Positions 8,372-17,297 of a stretch of 64,000 nucleotides of DNA are shown in pieces; within the stretch, counting starts at the first letter, position 1, and each line of letters starts with the position of its first letter. The position numbers and the translations under genes were made by a program. The notes below the pieces were generated by a model, which was not told the DNA's origin, searched no databases, and saw only the letters and a list, made by a program, of their open reading frames with translations. Source of the DNA: Lachnospiraceae bacterium (GTDB lineage: Bacteria; Bacillota; Clostridia; Lachnospirales; Lachnospiraceae); the NCBI GenBank assembly GCA_017431345.1, contig JAFRLH010000065.1, positions 92,524 to 156,523 on the forward strand. The letters are read 5' to 3'.

Positions 8372-9847
8372 ATGCAGTCAAATGATAAAGGAATCATGGA
8401 TCTCAGGCATTTTATTCTCCGCGAAGTGAACCGTCTGGCCTGGGAGGATGAAATTACGCCGGACAACTGCGAGAAGATCGTAATGGCTGTAAGCCCCGGT
8501 CCGAAGCCGCAGTATCGCTGCTGTGTTTATAAGGAAAGAGAGATTGTCCGCGGACGTATCCGCATGGCGATGGGATTAAGCCCGGATGCGGCGAACCCCA
8601 CGAAAAATGTCGTAGCCGTAATTCCCGCCGCCTGTGATGATTGTTCCATCCAGGAGTACATGGTGACCGACAGCTGCAGGTTCTGTCTGGGAAGGCCCTG
8701 CCTGTCTGCCTGTAAATTCGATGCGATCGCGCCCGGTGAACGAAGGATGAGGATCGATCCGGACAAATGCAAATCCTGCGGTCAGTGCGCCAAAGCATGT
8801 GCGTTTGAAGCCATTATTCATACGGAACGTCCCTGTAAGAAGGCATGTCCTGTCGGCGCGATCACTTATAATGAATATGGTTATTGCATGATCGATGAAG
8901 AAAAATGCGTACACTGCGGACATTGCGTACACAGCTGCCCGTTCGGTGCGATCGCTTCCAAGACGTTCTCCGTGGATATCATTAAAGCCATTAAAGCGGG
9001 AAAACGCGTGATCGCCATGTGCGCACCCGCTACGGAAGGCCAGTTCGGAAAAGGCGTCGGCATGGCTTCCGTGAAGGCTGCCCTGAAGAAGGTCGGTTTT
9101 GCTGATATGGTCGAAGTCGGACTCGGCGGAGATATGACAGCAGCTTATGAAGCGAAGGAATGGATCGAAGCCAAGAAGGAAGGTCGGAAAATGACCACTT
9201 CCTGCTGCCCGGCCTTCATTTCCATGCTGCGCCATCATTTCCCGAAACAGTATGAAGAGAATAAATCGACGACCGTTTCCCCGATGGTCGCTGTTTCGAG
9301 ATATCTGAAATCCATGGATCCCGACTGCATTACCGTCTTTATCGGTCCGTGCATTGCGAAGAAAGGGGAGACGCTGAACGAATACATCGTCGATAATGCG
9401 GATTACGCGCTGACTTTTGGCGAGATGAAGACGATCCTGGATTCCCGCGACGTCGAGATCGTTCCGGTAGAAGAAGATTATCAGGAAGCCTCGCTGTTCG
9501 GAAAACGTTTTGCAGGCAGCGGCGGTGTAGCTGCGGCTGTCATCGAAGTGATGCAGGAAATGGGGGAGGATACGTCGGATATCAGTCTGCTGACATGTGC
9601 CGGCGGCGACGAATGCAGGAAAGCGCTGATGATGCTGAAGGCAGGACGGCTTAAGGAAGATTTTGTCGAAGGCATGATGTGTCCCGGCGGCTGTGTCGGC
9701 GGTCCTTCCAAACAGGCAGTAGAGACGGCTATTACGAAGTCCAGAAATGAATTGCTGGCGAATGCCGACGGCAGAAAGATTCTGGACAACCTGAAAAACT
9801 ATCCTATGGATCAGTTCTCCATGTTCAGGGACGGACACATGGAATAA
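8372..9847 (+). CDS. [FeFe]-hydrogenase with N-terminal 4Fe-4S ferredoxin domains
   Basis: A cytosolic enzyme that exchanges electrons of reduced ferredoxin with protons to make or use H2. Cys-rich 4Fe-4S motifs lie at about 88-195 (CKSCGQCAKAC, CVHCGHCVHSCP). The H-cluster domain follows with L1 TSCCPAF (276-282), L2 GPCIAKKGE (325-333) and L3 MMCPGGCVGGP (around 435). The TSCCPAF spelling and short modular layout recall the less-studied group B enzymes of clostridia; this subgroup call is tentative. I start at ATG 8372 behind GAAAGAAAGGAAG; a TTG at 8348 would add eight residues. A C_GCAxxG_C_C protein follows 16 bases later, suggesting one operon. Confidence 0.9.
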   Translation: MQSNDKGIMDLRHFILREVNRLAWEDEITPDNCEKIVMAVSPGPKPQYRCCVYKEREIVRGRIRMAMGLSPDAANPTKNVVAVIPAACDDCSIQEYMVTDSCRFCLGRPCLSACKFDAIAPGERRMRIDPDKCKSCGQCAKACAFEAIIHTERPCKKACPVGAITYNEYGYCMIDEEKCVHCGHCVHSCPFGAIASKTFSVDIIKAIKAGKRVIAMCAPATEGQFGKGVGMASVKAALKKVGFADMVEVGLGGDMTAAYEAKEWIEAKKEGRKMTTSCCPAFISMLRHHFPKQYEENKSTTVSPMVAVSRYLKSMDPDCITVFIGPCIAKKGETLNEYIVDNADYALTFGEMKTILDSRDVEIVPVEEDYQEASLFGKRFAGSGGVAAAVIEVMQEMGEDTSDISLLTCAGGDECRKALMMLKAGRLKEDFVEGMMCPGGCVGGPSKQAVETAITKSRNELLANADGRKILDNLKNYPMDQFSMFRDGHME

Positions 9848-9863
9848 AAGGACAGGAGAAAAG

Positions 9864-10247
9864 ATGGAAAGAAAAGAAAGGGCTGTGGAACTGAAACACA
9901 CTGGCTGCAACTGTGCCCAGGCAGTACTTCTGGCATTTTCGGATGCATCAGGTCTGGATGACGAGACCCTGAAGAAGATCGGCGTCTGCTTCGGCTCCGG
10001 CATGGGCGGCATGGACGGAGACTGCGGAGCACTCACCGGAGCGGAGATGATCCTGGGACTCGTAAAATACCAGGGCGCAAAGATGCACAGGGAGTCCAAA
10101 ACGCTGTACAACGAATTCGTGAACCGATGCGGCGCAGCAAAGTGCAGGGATCTCAAAGGCATTGGTACCGGAACAATCCTCTGTTCCTGCGATGACTGCA
10201 TACGGAATGCCGTGGATATTCTGGAAGAGACCTTCCGGGAAGGCTGA
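9864..10247 (+). CDS. C_GCAxxG_C_C family probable redox protein
   Basis: This 127-residue protein has the family arrangement of conserved cysteines: GCNCAQAVL near residue 13, CFGSGMGGMDGDCGALTGA (residues 43-61), then CGAAKCRDL and CSCDDCIRNAV. Members are small cytosolic proteins thought to bind a metal or an iron-sulfur cluster; the reaction is unknown. It follows the hydrogenase by 16 bases and precedes an AEC transporter by 5, so the three are likely co-transcribed. An electron-transfer role with the hydrogenase is inference from position. Confidence 0.85.
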   Translation: MERKERAVELKHTGCNCAQAVLLAFSDASGLDDETLKKIGVCFGSGMGGMDGDCGALTGAEMILGLVKYQGAKMHRESKTLYNEFVNRCGAAKCRDLKGIGTGTILCSCDDCIRNAVDILEETFREG

Positions 10248-10252
10248 GAAAA

Positions 10253-11176
10253 ATGTTCAGTATTGTGATCAAACTGATTGCTATGCTTTTCCCTGTCGCA
10301 CTGGGATATTTCCTGAAGCAGGTCGGTTTCTTCGGAAAGACGGATTATAAGATTCTGGCTAAAATTGCAATCAATATTACACTTCCCTGTACGGTCATTG
10401 CTTCTTTTGCAAAGCTGGAGCTTGACAGGAGCCTCATCAGCATTTCCGTGCTGGCATTTGTGCTTAATATCGCTGTTCTGATCTATGCGGTGATCACATC
10501 TGCCGGAATAAAGAACAGGAAGCTGCGCTGTATGGATATGTTTTCCGTGGTCGGCTTTAATATGGGGAACTTTCTGATCCCGTTTGCCCAGCAGTTCATG
10601 GGCAGCGCCGGCGTAGCGGTAACGGCACTCTTTGACGCAGGCAATTCACCGATGTGTACGGGCGGCCATTATATCGCGATCACGACCATCGTGGGAGAAG
10701 AAGGAAAGAAGACAACGATTAAAGATGTGTTCCGAAAACTTCTTGCTTCGCCGCCGCTTCTGGTCTATATCCTGATGATCATTATGACGGCAGCAAAACT
10801 CAGGATTCCGGAACCCGTTGCGGAGGTCTGCAGCCTGACGGGAAATGCGAATGCATTCGTTTCCATGTTCATGATGGGCCTGATGTTCGAGATCCATTTT
10901 GAGAAGGCGTATATGCAGGAGGCAGCATTCGTACTGATCCGGAAATATGCATTTTCTGTCGTTGTTGCACTGATCTGTTTTTATCTGCTTCCGTTCGAAC
11001 TGCTTGTCAGACAGGTGCTGGTGCTCATCGCATTTGCACCGATCCCGAGCCTGGCAGCGATATTTACCGAAAATGTGGAGGGCGATGTCGGTCTTTGCAG
11101 CTTCATCACCTCCTGCTCGTTCATTCTCAGTTCGATATTTATAACAGCTCTTATATTTATTATGAATGTGGCGTAA
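10253..11176 (+). CDS. AEC family transporter
   Basis: A 307-residue membrane protein with about ten hydrophobic segments. Hallmarks of the auxin-efflux-carrier family are visible: LPVALGYFLKQVGFF near the N-terminus, INITLPCTVIASF (about 41-53), GFNMGNFLIPFAQQFMG and the second-half GNANAFVSMFMMGL. Such proteins move organic anions such as malate or related acids across the cell membrane. It sits five bases behind the C_GCAxxG_C_C gene. A paralogue of the same layout is at 23306-24214. Substrate unknown. Confidence 0.87.
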   Translation: MFSIVIKLIAMLFPVALGYFLKQVGFFGKTDYKILAKIAINITLPCTVIASFAKLELDRSLISISVLAFVLNIAVLIYAVITSAGIKNRKLRCMDMFSVVGFNMGNFLIPFAQQFMGSAGVAVTALFDAGNSPMCTGGHYIAITTIVGEEGKKTTIKDVFRKLLASPPLLVYILMIIMTAAKLRIPEPVAEVCSLTGNANAFVSMFMMGLMFEIHFEKAYMQEAAFVLIRKYAFSVVVALICFYLLPFELLVRQVLVLIAFAPIPSLAAIFTENVEGDVGLCSFITSCSFILSSIFITALIFIMNVA

Positions 11177-11200
11177 TGCCGCGGGAGCAGTATTAAGTCT

Positions 11201-11623
11201 ATGTATCATCACAGTATTCTTCTGATTCTATGCGCCATATTCTATGCCGTTCTATGTGTTTTCAGCATCGTTACAGGTATCATTTATATGACCGGAAAGA
11301 AGGAACTGAATCCGCTGGAACTTTCGGACCGGTTCATGGCGCGGCTTTCTGATCCGGCAAAGAGAAACGCCTTTGCAAGGAAAATGGGCCTGGTCACTTT
11401 TATCGTCGGGATCGTGCAGGGAATTACGGCTTACTGCATCTTCAGGGCGGGCAGTCCAGTCCATTACTGGTTTGCTTTCGGTTTCAATGCCTTTTCCATC
11501 TGCTCTGTACTTATGAAGCTGAAAGGAAAGATCAATGCATTTCCGCTCCTGAAACTGGCTGCCTATACGGCGATCCTGCTCATCCTGCTGCTCGGAAATT
11601 CAAAAAGGCTTTTCTTTTCCTGA
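11201..11623 (+). CDS. Small membrane protein, unknown function
   Basis: The 140-residue product has four hydrophobic segments (about 5-30, 65-85, 90-110, 115-135) with a polar loop rich in charged residues between the first and second. I do not recognise a family. It lies 24 bases after the AEC transporter and before a strong terminator, so it is probably the last gene of the hydrogenase operon. Confidence 0.6.
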   Translation: MYHHSILLILCAIFYAVLCVFSIVTGIIYMTGKKELNPLELSDRFMARLSDPAKRNAFARKMGLVTFIVGIVQGITAYCIFRAGSPVHYWFAFGFNAFSICSVLMKLKGKINAFPLLKLAAYTAILLILLLGNSKRLFFS

Positions 11624-11699
11624 TCATGGATCAATAGAATGAATGATACAGATTTGTAATATATCTAATCTTGCCATCCGATGAGGCATGTTGTATAAT

Positions 11700-11743
11700 C
11701 GTGGGACTATAACTCCTGCTGAGAATATAGTCCCACGTTTTTA
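11700..11743 (+). terminator. Strong intrinsic terminator
   Basis: A perfect 12-bp stem CGTGGGACTATA / TATAGTCCCACG (11700-11711, 11726-11737) with TTTTTA directly after. It ends the operon that begins with the hydrogenase. Confidence 0.9.
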
Positions 11744-11860
11744 TACAGGGATCCGGTAAGAAACTGTGACAGCAGAGGAAGACCGGAATCCCGCACGGGA
11801 CTTGCAAGAGAGTCCTGAATATCTGCGATTTATTGCAATGAGGTAAAAAGAGGAGATTTA

Positions 11861-13096
11861 ATGAGAGTATTCGGATCCGCGGATGTGCTTATCCCCCAAA
11901 ACATATCCATGGAGGACTGGGCTGTGATTGCCTGTGACCAGTTCACATCACAGCCGGATTACTGGGAACGCGTAAAGAAAAGAGCAGAAGGAAAGCCGTC
12001 GACAGGTGAACTGATCATCGCCGAAGTCGATCTGAAAAGAAATGTGGAAGAGCGGGTAGCCCGCGTCCACATGGCGATGAATGATTACTTAAAGAGAGAT
12101 CTGTTTACGGAATATAAAGACTGTTATATATATGTAGAAAGAACACTTCTTAACGGCGATATCCGCCGCGGGATCCTGGGTATTATCGATCTTGAAGCGT
12201 ATGATTACCGGCCGGATTCATCCTCGCCGATCCGGGCTTCTGAACAGACTGTGCTTGGAAGAATACCCGTAAGGGTAAAGATCCGGGAAAAAGCGCCGCT
12301 CGAAGTCTCGCACGTACTGATGCTTGCGGATGATGACAGGATGAGCCTGATCGCCCCGCTTACCGCGCATAAGGATGATCTGCCGCTGGTCTATGATTTT
12401 GAACTGATGGAGAACGGCGGCAGGATCAGAGGATGGCTCGTAAAAGGCGACGAAGCGAAAGCCTTTGACAAACGTGTTTCGGAATACATGATAAGGGAAA
12501 CACACCGCTATGAAGATCTGGAAGGCGATCCGGTGCTTTTTGCCGTCGGAGACGGAAATCATTCCATCGTGACGGCAAAGGAAGTGTATGAAGCGGAGAA
12601 GAGGAAGCATCCGGAAAAGGATTTCACCAATGATCCGCTGCGGTATACGCTTGTCGAATTGAATAATCTGTACGATGATGTGCAGAAGATCGAACCGATC
12701 TACAGGATCATCAAAAATACCGATCCGGAAAAGATCCTGGATCAGATGAAGCACATTTGCGCAGATAACGGTTATCCTGTATCCTGGTGTTCCGGGGACA
12801 GGGAAGGGACCGTTTATCTGGATCCGGAAAGAGGACAGCTGGCCATCGGCATCCTGCAGGATTTCCTGGATTATTATCTTTCCCATGAAGAGGGAGAGAT
12901 CGATTATATCCACGGGGAAGACGTGGTCAGGGAACTTGCCAAAGAGCCCGGCAGCATCGGCTTCCTGATGGACCCGATCGACAAGAAGAAGCTTTTCCCG
13001 AGTCTGAAAGCCGACGGTCCGCTTACCAGAAAATGTTTCTCCATGGGACATGCAAGGGAGAAACGGTATTACCTGGAGGCCAGGAGGATACGCTGA
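11861..13096 (+). CDS. DUF1015 family protein
   Basis: A 411-residue soluble protein matching the DUF1015 family by recalled pattern: MEDWAVIACDQFTSQPDYW at 17-35, the AVGDGNHSIVTAK motif near 225 and the LMDPIDKKKLF segment near the end. The function is not established; relatives often stand next to serine biosynthesis genes, which is not the case here. RBS AAGAGGAG precedes the ATG. The gene is alone between two terminators, so it is probably a single transcription unit. The 117 bases between the previous terminator and this start show no riboswitch I can name. Confidence 0.8.
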   Translation: MRVFGSADVLIPQNISMEDWAVIACDQFTSQPDYWERVKKRAEGKPSTGELIIAEVDLKRNVEERVARVHMAMNDYLKRDLFTEYKDCYIYVERTLLNGDIRRGILGIIDLEAYDYRPDSSSPIRASEQTVLGRIPVRVKIREKAPLEVSHVLMLADDDRMSLIAPLTAHKDDLPLVYDFELMENGGRIRGWLVKGDEAKAFDKRVSEYMIRETHRYEDLEGDPVLFAVGDGNHSIVTAKEVYEAEKRKHPEKDFTNDPLRYTLVELNNLYDDVQKIEPIYRIIKNTDPEKILDQMKHICADNGYPVSWCSGDREGTVYLDPERGQLAIGILQDFLDYYLSHEEGEIDYIHGEDVVRELAKEPGSIGFLMDPIDKKKLFPSLKADGPLTRKCFSMGHAREKRYYLEARRIR

Positions 13097-13138
13097 ACAG
13101 GATCCGGAGAAGATCTGCAGTCATCAGAAAAAAGAATC

Positions 13139-13186
13139 TGTCATTCCGAAGGCTGCGTGCTGCCTTCGGAGTGACATTTTTTATTT
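13139..13186 (+). terminator. Strong intrinsic terminator
   Basis: A 15-bp near-perfect stem (TGTCATTCCGAAGGC against GCCTTCGGAGTGACA, 13139-13153 and 13162-13176) is followed by TTTTTTATTTT. It ends the DUF1015 transcript. Confidence 0.9.
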
Positions 13187-13278
13187 TCGGGTTTCAGATC
13201 CAAACGTCCGGTTGATTTTACCATAAAAATGAAGTATCATATCATTCAAATGCAATCTATCAGAAGGAGTGTATCTTC

Positions 13279-14199
13279 ATGCCTATTACAATACCGGATG
13301 CGCTGCCTGCACGGCAGACGCTTGAAGATGAAAATATATTCATTATGACGAATTACAGGGCGGAGCATCAGGATATCCGTCCGCTTAACGTGCTTATACT
13401 CAATCTGATGCCGACGAAGATCACGACAGAGACACAGCTCATAAGAAAGCTGTCCAACACGCCGCTGCAGGTGCAGATCGAACTGCTGCAGACAAGCTCC
13501 TATACTTCTTCCCATACGGACCTGAACCATCTGGAGCATTTTTATTATACGTTCGATCAGATCAAACATAAAAAATATGACGGCATGATCATTACCGGTG
13601 CCCCGCTTGATTATGTGGATTATAAGGATGTTGCCTACTGGGATGAAATGTGCGAGATCATGGAATGGACGAAGACGCATGTCCACTGCACATTCCATCT
13701 TTGCTGGGGCGTTTTTGCCGCCGTGTATTATCATTACGGAATCAAAAAATTTGATCATCCGATCAAAATGTTCGGTGTCTATCCGCATAAAATCTACAAA
13801 CCGAATTCCCCTCTGTTCAGAGGATTTGACGATGTGTTCCTGGCACCGCAGTCCAGAGCGACGGATCTTCATCTGGAAGATATCCTTGCCTGTCCGGAAC
13901 TGGAAATGCTGGCGACTACGATGGACGGAAGCCCTACGATCTTCAAGAGCAAAGACAACAGAAGGTTCTTTGTCACCTGCCACGCAGAATATGACTGGAA
14001 TACCCTGAAACTGGAATATGACCGCGATATGGCGAAGGGACTTGACTCGGTACTCCTGCCGATCAATTATTTCCCGGATGACGATCCGACAAAGAAACCT
14101 GTTGTGAACTGGAGATCCACCGGCCAGCTCCTTTACACGAACTGGCTCAATTACTATGTCTATCAGAGCACACCTTACGACAGACGCGAGATCAGATAA
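13279..14199 (+). CDS. metA: Homoserine O-acyltransferase (MetA family)
   Basis: MetA activates the hydroxyl of homoserine with an acyl group, the first step of methionine synthesis. The glutaminase-like fold residues are in place: Cys142 in HLCWG, His235 and Glu237 in CHAEYD. Length 306 residues is normal. At position 111, which separates acetyl-CoA (Glu) from succinyl-CoA (Gly) users in this family, this protein has Asp (ITGAPLD), so the acyl donor is uncertain; the acid suggests acetyl-CoA. AGAAGGAG precedes the ATG. No SAM riboswitch or T-box is visible in the 90-base leader. lgt follows after 11 bases. Confidence 0.93.
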   Translation: MPITIPDALPARQTLEDENIFIMTNYRAEHQDIRPLNVLILNLMPTKITTETQLIRKLSNTPLQVQIELLQTSSYTSSHTDLNHLEHFYYTFDQIKHKKYDGMIITGAPLDYVDYKDVAYWDEMCEIMEWTKTHVHCTFHLCWGVFAAVYYHYGIKKFDHPIKMFGVYPHKIYKPNSPLFRGFDDVFLAPQSRATDLHLEDILACPELEMLATTMDGSPTIFKSKDNRRFFVTCHAEYDWNTLKLEYDRDMAKGLDSVLLPINYFPDDDPTKKPVVNWRSTGQLLYTNWLNYYVYQSTPYDRREIR

Positions 14200-14210
14200 A
14201 GGGGGTTGCT

Positions 14211-15104
14211 TTGGGTACAGTTGATATCTGGTTCGTCAATCTCGGCATCAAGATCACGGACCTTCAAAAAAGCTTTTCCATCGGAAACTTTTCCATCGCT
14301 TACTACGGCATGATCCTTGGAAGCGGCGTCCTGTTCGGACTGCTTGTGGCAACGATCATCGCGAAGAAAAATGGCGAGAACCCCGAGGTATATCTGGATC
14401 TGGCCATTTATGGTACGATCTTCGGCATTCTCTGTGCAAGAACGTATTACGTGGCGTTTTCCTGGGATTATTACAGGAACAATCTTCTGGAGATCTTCAA
14501 TCTGCGCGGCGGCGGCATCGCCATGTACGGTTCTGCGATCGGTGCTGTGCTGACGGTGGTCGTTTATTCCAGGATCAAGAAACTGAATTTCGGACAGCTC
14601 TGCGATACGGCAAGCTGCGGTCTGATCACCGGCCAGATCGTCGGCCGTTGGGGCAATTTCGTCAACTGCGAGGCTTTCGGCGGCTATACGGACAATCTCC
14701 TGGCGATGCGCCTGAATGTTGATAAAGTGCATTCCTATATGATCAGCCAGGAACTGGCCGATAAGATGATTACCGTAGACGGCGTTAAGTATATCCAGGT
14801 TCATCCGACGTTCCTGTATGAAAGTCTGTGGAATCTGGGCGTGCTGATCATCATGATCCTTTTCACGAAACATAAGAAATGGAACGGGGAGGTCTTCTGT
14901 CTGTATCTGATCGGCTATGGGATCGGACGGTTCTGGATCGAAGGCCTGCGGACGGATCAGCTGCAGATCGGCGATACGGGAATCGCCATTTCACAGGTGG
15001 TGGCGCTGGTCACCGCTGCAGTGGGAGCATTGCTGATTGTTTATAACAGAAGGAAAAAGGCTGCCGCGAAAGCTGCTTCAGCCGAAGGGAATGAAAAAGA
15101 ATAA
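14211..15104 (+). CDS. lgt: Prolipoprotein diacylglyceryl transferase
   Basis: Lgt moves diacylglycerol from phosphatidylglycerol to the lipobox cysteine of prelipoproteins in the cell membrane. The signature GRWGNFVNCEAFGG lies near residue 145, and YYGMILGSGVLFGLL and HPTFLYESLWN are typical. About seven membrane segments and a Lys/Ala-rich tail follow. The start is a TTG at 14211, placed six bases after GGGGG; no ATG fits. The position directly after metA suggests co-transcription. A client in the window is the SH3 lipoprotein at 21622. Confidence 0.92.
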   Translation: MGTVDIWFVNLGIKITDLQKSFSIGNFSIAYYGMILGSGVLFGLLVATIIAKKNGENPEVYLDLAIYGTIFGILCARTYYVAFSWDYYRNNLLEIFNLRGGGIAMYGSAIGAVLTVVVYSRIKKLNFGQLCDTASCGLITGQIVGRWGNFVNCEAFGGYTDNLLAMRLNVDKVHSYMISQELADKMITVDGVKYIQVHPTFLYESLWNLGVLIIMILFTKHKKWNGEVFCLYLIGYGIGRFWIEGLRTDQLQIGDTGIAISQVVALVTAAVGALLIVYNRRKKAAAKAASAEGNEKE

Positions 15105-15118
15105 GATCTGAGGTTGCG

Positions 15119-15142
15119 GCCGCCCCTGTGGGCGGCTGTTTT
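15119..15142 (+). terminator. Short intrinsic terminator after lgt
   Basis: Stem GCCGCCC / GGGCGGC (15119-15125, 15130-15136), four-base loop, then TGTTTT. Compact and GC-rich but with a short U-tract, so leakage into the next gene is possible. Confidence 0.6.
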
Positions 15143-15178
15143 CGAAAGGAGAACGCGCTGATAGCGCAGGAGGAGCCC

Positions 15179-16309
15179 ATGCCTTTTCAGATCATCCGTG
15201 AAGATATTACAAGGGTAAAAGCAGATGCCATCGTGAATACAGCGAATCCCAGGCCGACAGCAGGCAGAGGGACGGATTTTGATGTGTACAAAGCGGCCGG
15301 ATATGAACAGCTGCTGGAAGCCAGAAAAAAGATAGGAATGATTGCGCCGGGCGAGGCAGCAGTTACCGAAGCGTTCCGGCTGCCGGCAAAATATCTGATT
15401 CATACAGTCGGTCCGGTCTGGAAGGGCGGAAACAGGCATGAAGCGGAGATCCTTGCCTCCTGCTACAGAAAATCCCTCCTCCTGGTCGAACAGCTGGGAT
15501 GTGAGAGTATCGTTTTTCCGCTTATCTCTTCCGGCACCTATGGCTTCCCGAAGGATCTGGCGCTGGAGACCGCGCTGGGGGAATTCAGAAAGTTCCTGTC
15601 TGAAAAGGAGATGGAGATCACACTGGCGGTATATGACCGTTCGGCTTACGAACTTTCCTCTGCTCTGGTTGAAAATGTCAGAGCTTATATTGATGACAGA
15701 TATATCGGGGAGAAGGAACAAGTCCTTTTGGCTGAAAGCATAGACAGCTTTGATCAAAGTATTGCTTTCAATTCGATCATGCCGGAATCTGCTGAAGAAA
15801 AGGATGCGGAATTTGACAGTACGGAAGATCTCCCCTTCCAGTCCGCCCCGCGCAGAAAGCACCGCAGAGAGGATGCCTCTGTTTACGGAATGCCGGTTAC
15901 CGGGTCAGCTGTACCGGAAAAGCCCCGGGAAGCGCGGAGAAAAAGCCTGAAGGATCTGATCAGTCATACGGGAGACAGTTTCCAGACAAGACTTTTTCGG
16001 CTGATCGATAAGAAAAAACTGACCGACGCCGAAGTCTATAAGAAAGCGAATATCGACCGAAAGCTGTTTTCAAAGATCCGCTGCAATCCGGAATATCTGC
16101 CAAAGAAAAAGACTGCAGTGGCGCTTGCCATGGCCCTCGAACTGAATATGGATGAAACGCTGGATCTTCTCGGAAGAGCCGGGATCGCGCTTTCAGATTC
16201 CAGCAGGTTTGATCTGATCATTACTTACTGTATCGAGAATAAGATCTATGATCTGTTCACTGTAAATGCGCTTCTGTTTGAATATGATCAGCCGATCCTT
16301 GGCTGCTGA
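15179..16309 (+). CDS. Macro-domain protein with C-terminal helical HTH-like domain
   Basis: The N-terminal 170 residues are a macro domain, a fold that binds ADP-ribose or removes it from proteins: VKADAIVNTANPRP, GRGTDFDVYKAAG, the HTVGPVW strand and IVFPLISSGTYGFP. A charged linker (about 195-260) leads to an all-helical C-terminal domain of about 110 residues (RLIDKKKLTDAEVYKKANI, KIRCNPEYLPKKKTAVALAMA) that resembles an XRE-type helix-turn-helix. The ATG at 15179 follows AGGAGG; the frame is open back to 15128. A vWA protein follows, and I recall this pair as recurrent in Lachnospiraceae. The biological role is unknown. Confidence 0.8.
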   Translation: MPFQIIREDITRVKADAIVNTANPRPTAGRGTDFDVYKAAGYEQLLEARKKIGMIAPGEAAVTEAFRLPAKYLIHTVGPVWKGGNRHEAEILASCYRKSLLLVEQLGCESIVFPLISSGTYGFPKDLALETALGEFRKFLSEKEMEITLAVYDRSAYELSSALVENVRAYIDDRYIGEKEQVLLAESIDSFDQSIAFNSIMPESAEEKDAEFDSTEDLPFQSAPRRKHRREDASVYGMPVTGSAVPEKPREARRKSLKDLISHTGDSFQTRLFRLIDKKKLTDAEVYKKANIDRKLFSKIRCNPEYLPKKKTAVALAMALELNMDETLDLLGRAGIALSDSSRFDLIITYCIENKIYDLFTVNALLFEYDQPILGC

Positions 16310-16432
16310 TCCGTAAAAAAAATAAGACGGTCTGTCTGACACCCTGTGAAAGTGTCGCCTGATAAGCGACCATTTACGTATCAAAAAGAAGTATCCTTAT
16401 GTCATCAAATACAGAACAAGGAGGACATGAGG

Positions 16433-17113
16433 ATGAGAAAAGGACTTACGGAACTTGTTATGATCCTGGACCGTTCCGGATCCATGGGAGGACTTGAGCA
16501 GGATACGATCGGCGGATTCAACAGCATGATCGAAAGACAGAAGAAGGAAGAAGGGGAGGCGCTGGTATCGGTCGTTCTCTTCGATCATGTAAACGATGTG
16601 ATTTATGACCGCACAGATATCAGAAAGATCGAACCGATGACGGAAAAACAGTATTATGTGAGAGGTACGACAGCACTCCTGGATGCAGTCGGCGGTGCGA
16701 TCCATCATATCGGCCTGGTGCACAAATACGCGAGAGAGGAAGGCAGGCCGGAAAAGACGCTTTTTATTATTACGACTGACGGAATGGAAAATTCCAGCAG
16801 GCAATTCTCTTATGAAGATGTCCGGAAAATGATCGAGCGGCAGAGAGAAAGATACGGCTGGGAGTTCCTGTTCATGGGAGCAAACATGGATGCGGTGGAG
16901 GAAGCGGCCAGATTCGGGATTCACCGTTCCCGGGCTGTAACGTTCGAGAATGACAGCCTCGGTCAGGAACTCAATTACAGGGCTATTTCGGACGCCGTGA
17001 CGATTGCAAGAAGCGCCCCCAGTGCAGGTGCCATGGCAGACACGCTGGATCGCGACTGTGTATTTGAAGAGATCAGGGCTGATTATAAAGCAAGACATAA
17101 GAGAAACAGATAA
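16433..17113 (+). CDS. von Willebrand factor type A domain protein
   Basis: The 226-residue protein is a single vWA domain with a complete metal-ion site: DRSGSM (DxSxS) near the N-terminus, the TTALLDAVGG threonine region and ITTDGMEN. Such domains bind a partner protein through a metal ion. No signal peptide is present, so it is probably cytosolic. The start at 16433 has AAGGAGG eight bases upstream; the ATG at 16427 would be too close. It lies 124 bases behind the macro-domain gene and in the same direction. A functional link to that protein is inferred from position. Confidence 0.85.
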   Translation: MRKGLTELVMILDRSGSMGGLEQDTIGGFNSMIERQKKEEGEALVSVVLFDHVNDVIYDRTDIRKIEPMTEKQYYVRGTTALLDAVGGAIHHIGLVHKYAREEGRPEKTLFIITTDGMENSSRQFSYEDVRKMIERQRERYGWEFLFMGANMDAVEEAARFGIHRSRAVTFENDSLGQELNYRAISDAVTIARSAPSAGAMADTLDRDCVFEEIRADYKARHKRNR

Positions 17114-17130
17114 ATATTCGTGTTTCGTAA

Positions 17131-17160
17131 AAACGGCAGAGTTCCTTTCTGTCGTTTATT
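17131..17160 (+). terminator. Probable terminator after the vWA gene
   Basis: A 10-bp stem AAACGGCAGA / TCTGTCGTTT (17131-17140, 17148-17157) with a short U-poor tail (ATTGTTG). Confidence 0.5.
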
Positions 17161-17161
17161 G

Positions 17162-17190
17162 TTGTAAAATTTAAAGGATTCTGATACAAT
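17162..17190 (+). promoter_or_regulatory. Sigma-A-type promoter for the envelope cluster
   Basis: TTGTAA (17162-17167), a 17-base spacer, and TACAAT (17185-17190), about 100 bases upstream of the first secreted-protein gene. The spacing is exact and no competing promoter is seen in the leader. Confidence 0.6.
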
Positions 17191-17297
17191 AATGCACAGC
17201 AGCCTCGGATCCGTCTGCTATAGTCCGGAAAAAAGATTTCCTTCCGGTCATTCATTCTGAGAATGGATCCGGGAATAGAAAGAAAAGAGGAGAGGTC

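Noticed and set aside
11744-11860. Possible riboswitch in the leader of the DUF1015 gene
   Set aside because: No conserved core of a known class is visible and no terminator/antiterminator pair follows.
13187-13278. SAM riboswitch or T-box expected before metA
   Set aside because: The leader is only about 90 bases with no T-box GGTGG-type motif and no S-box stem; nothing to call.
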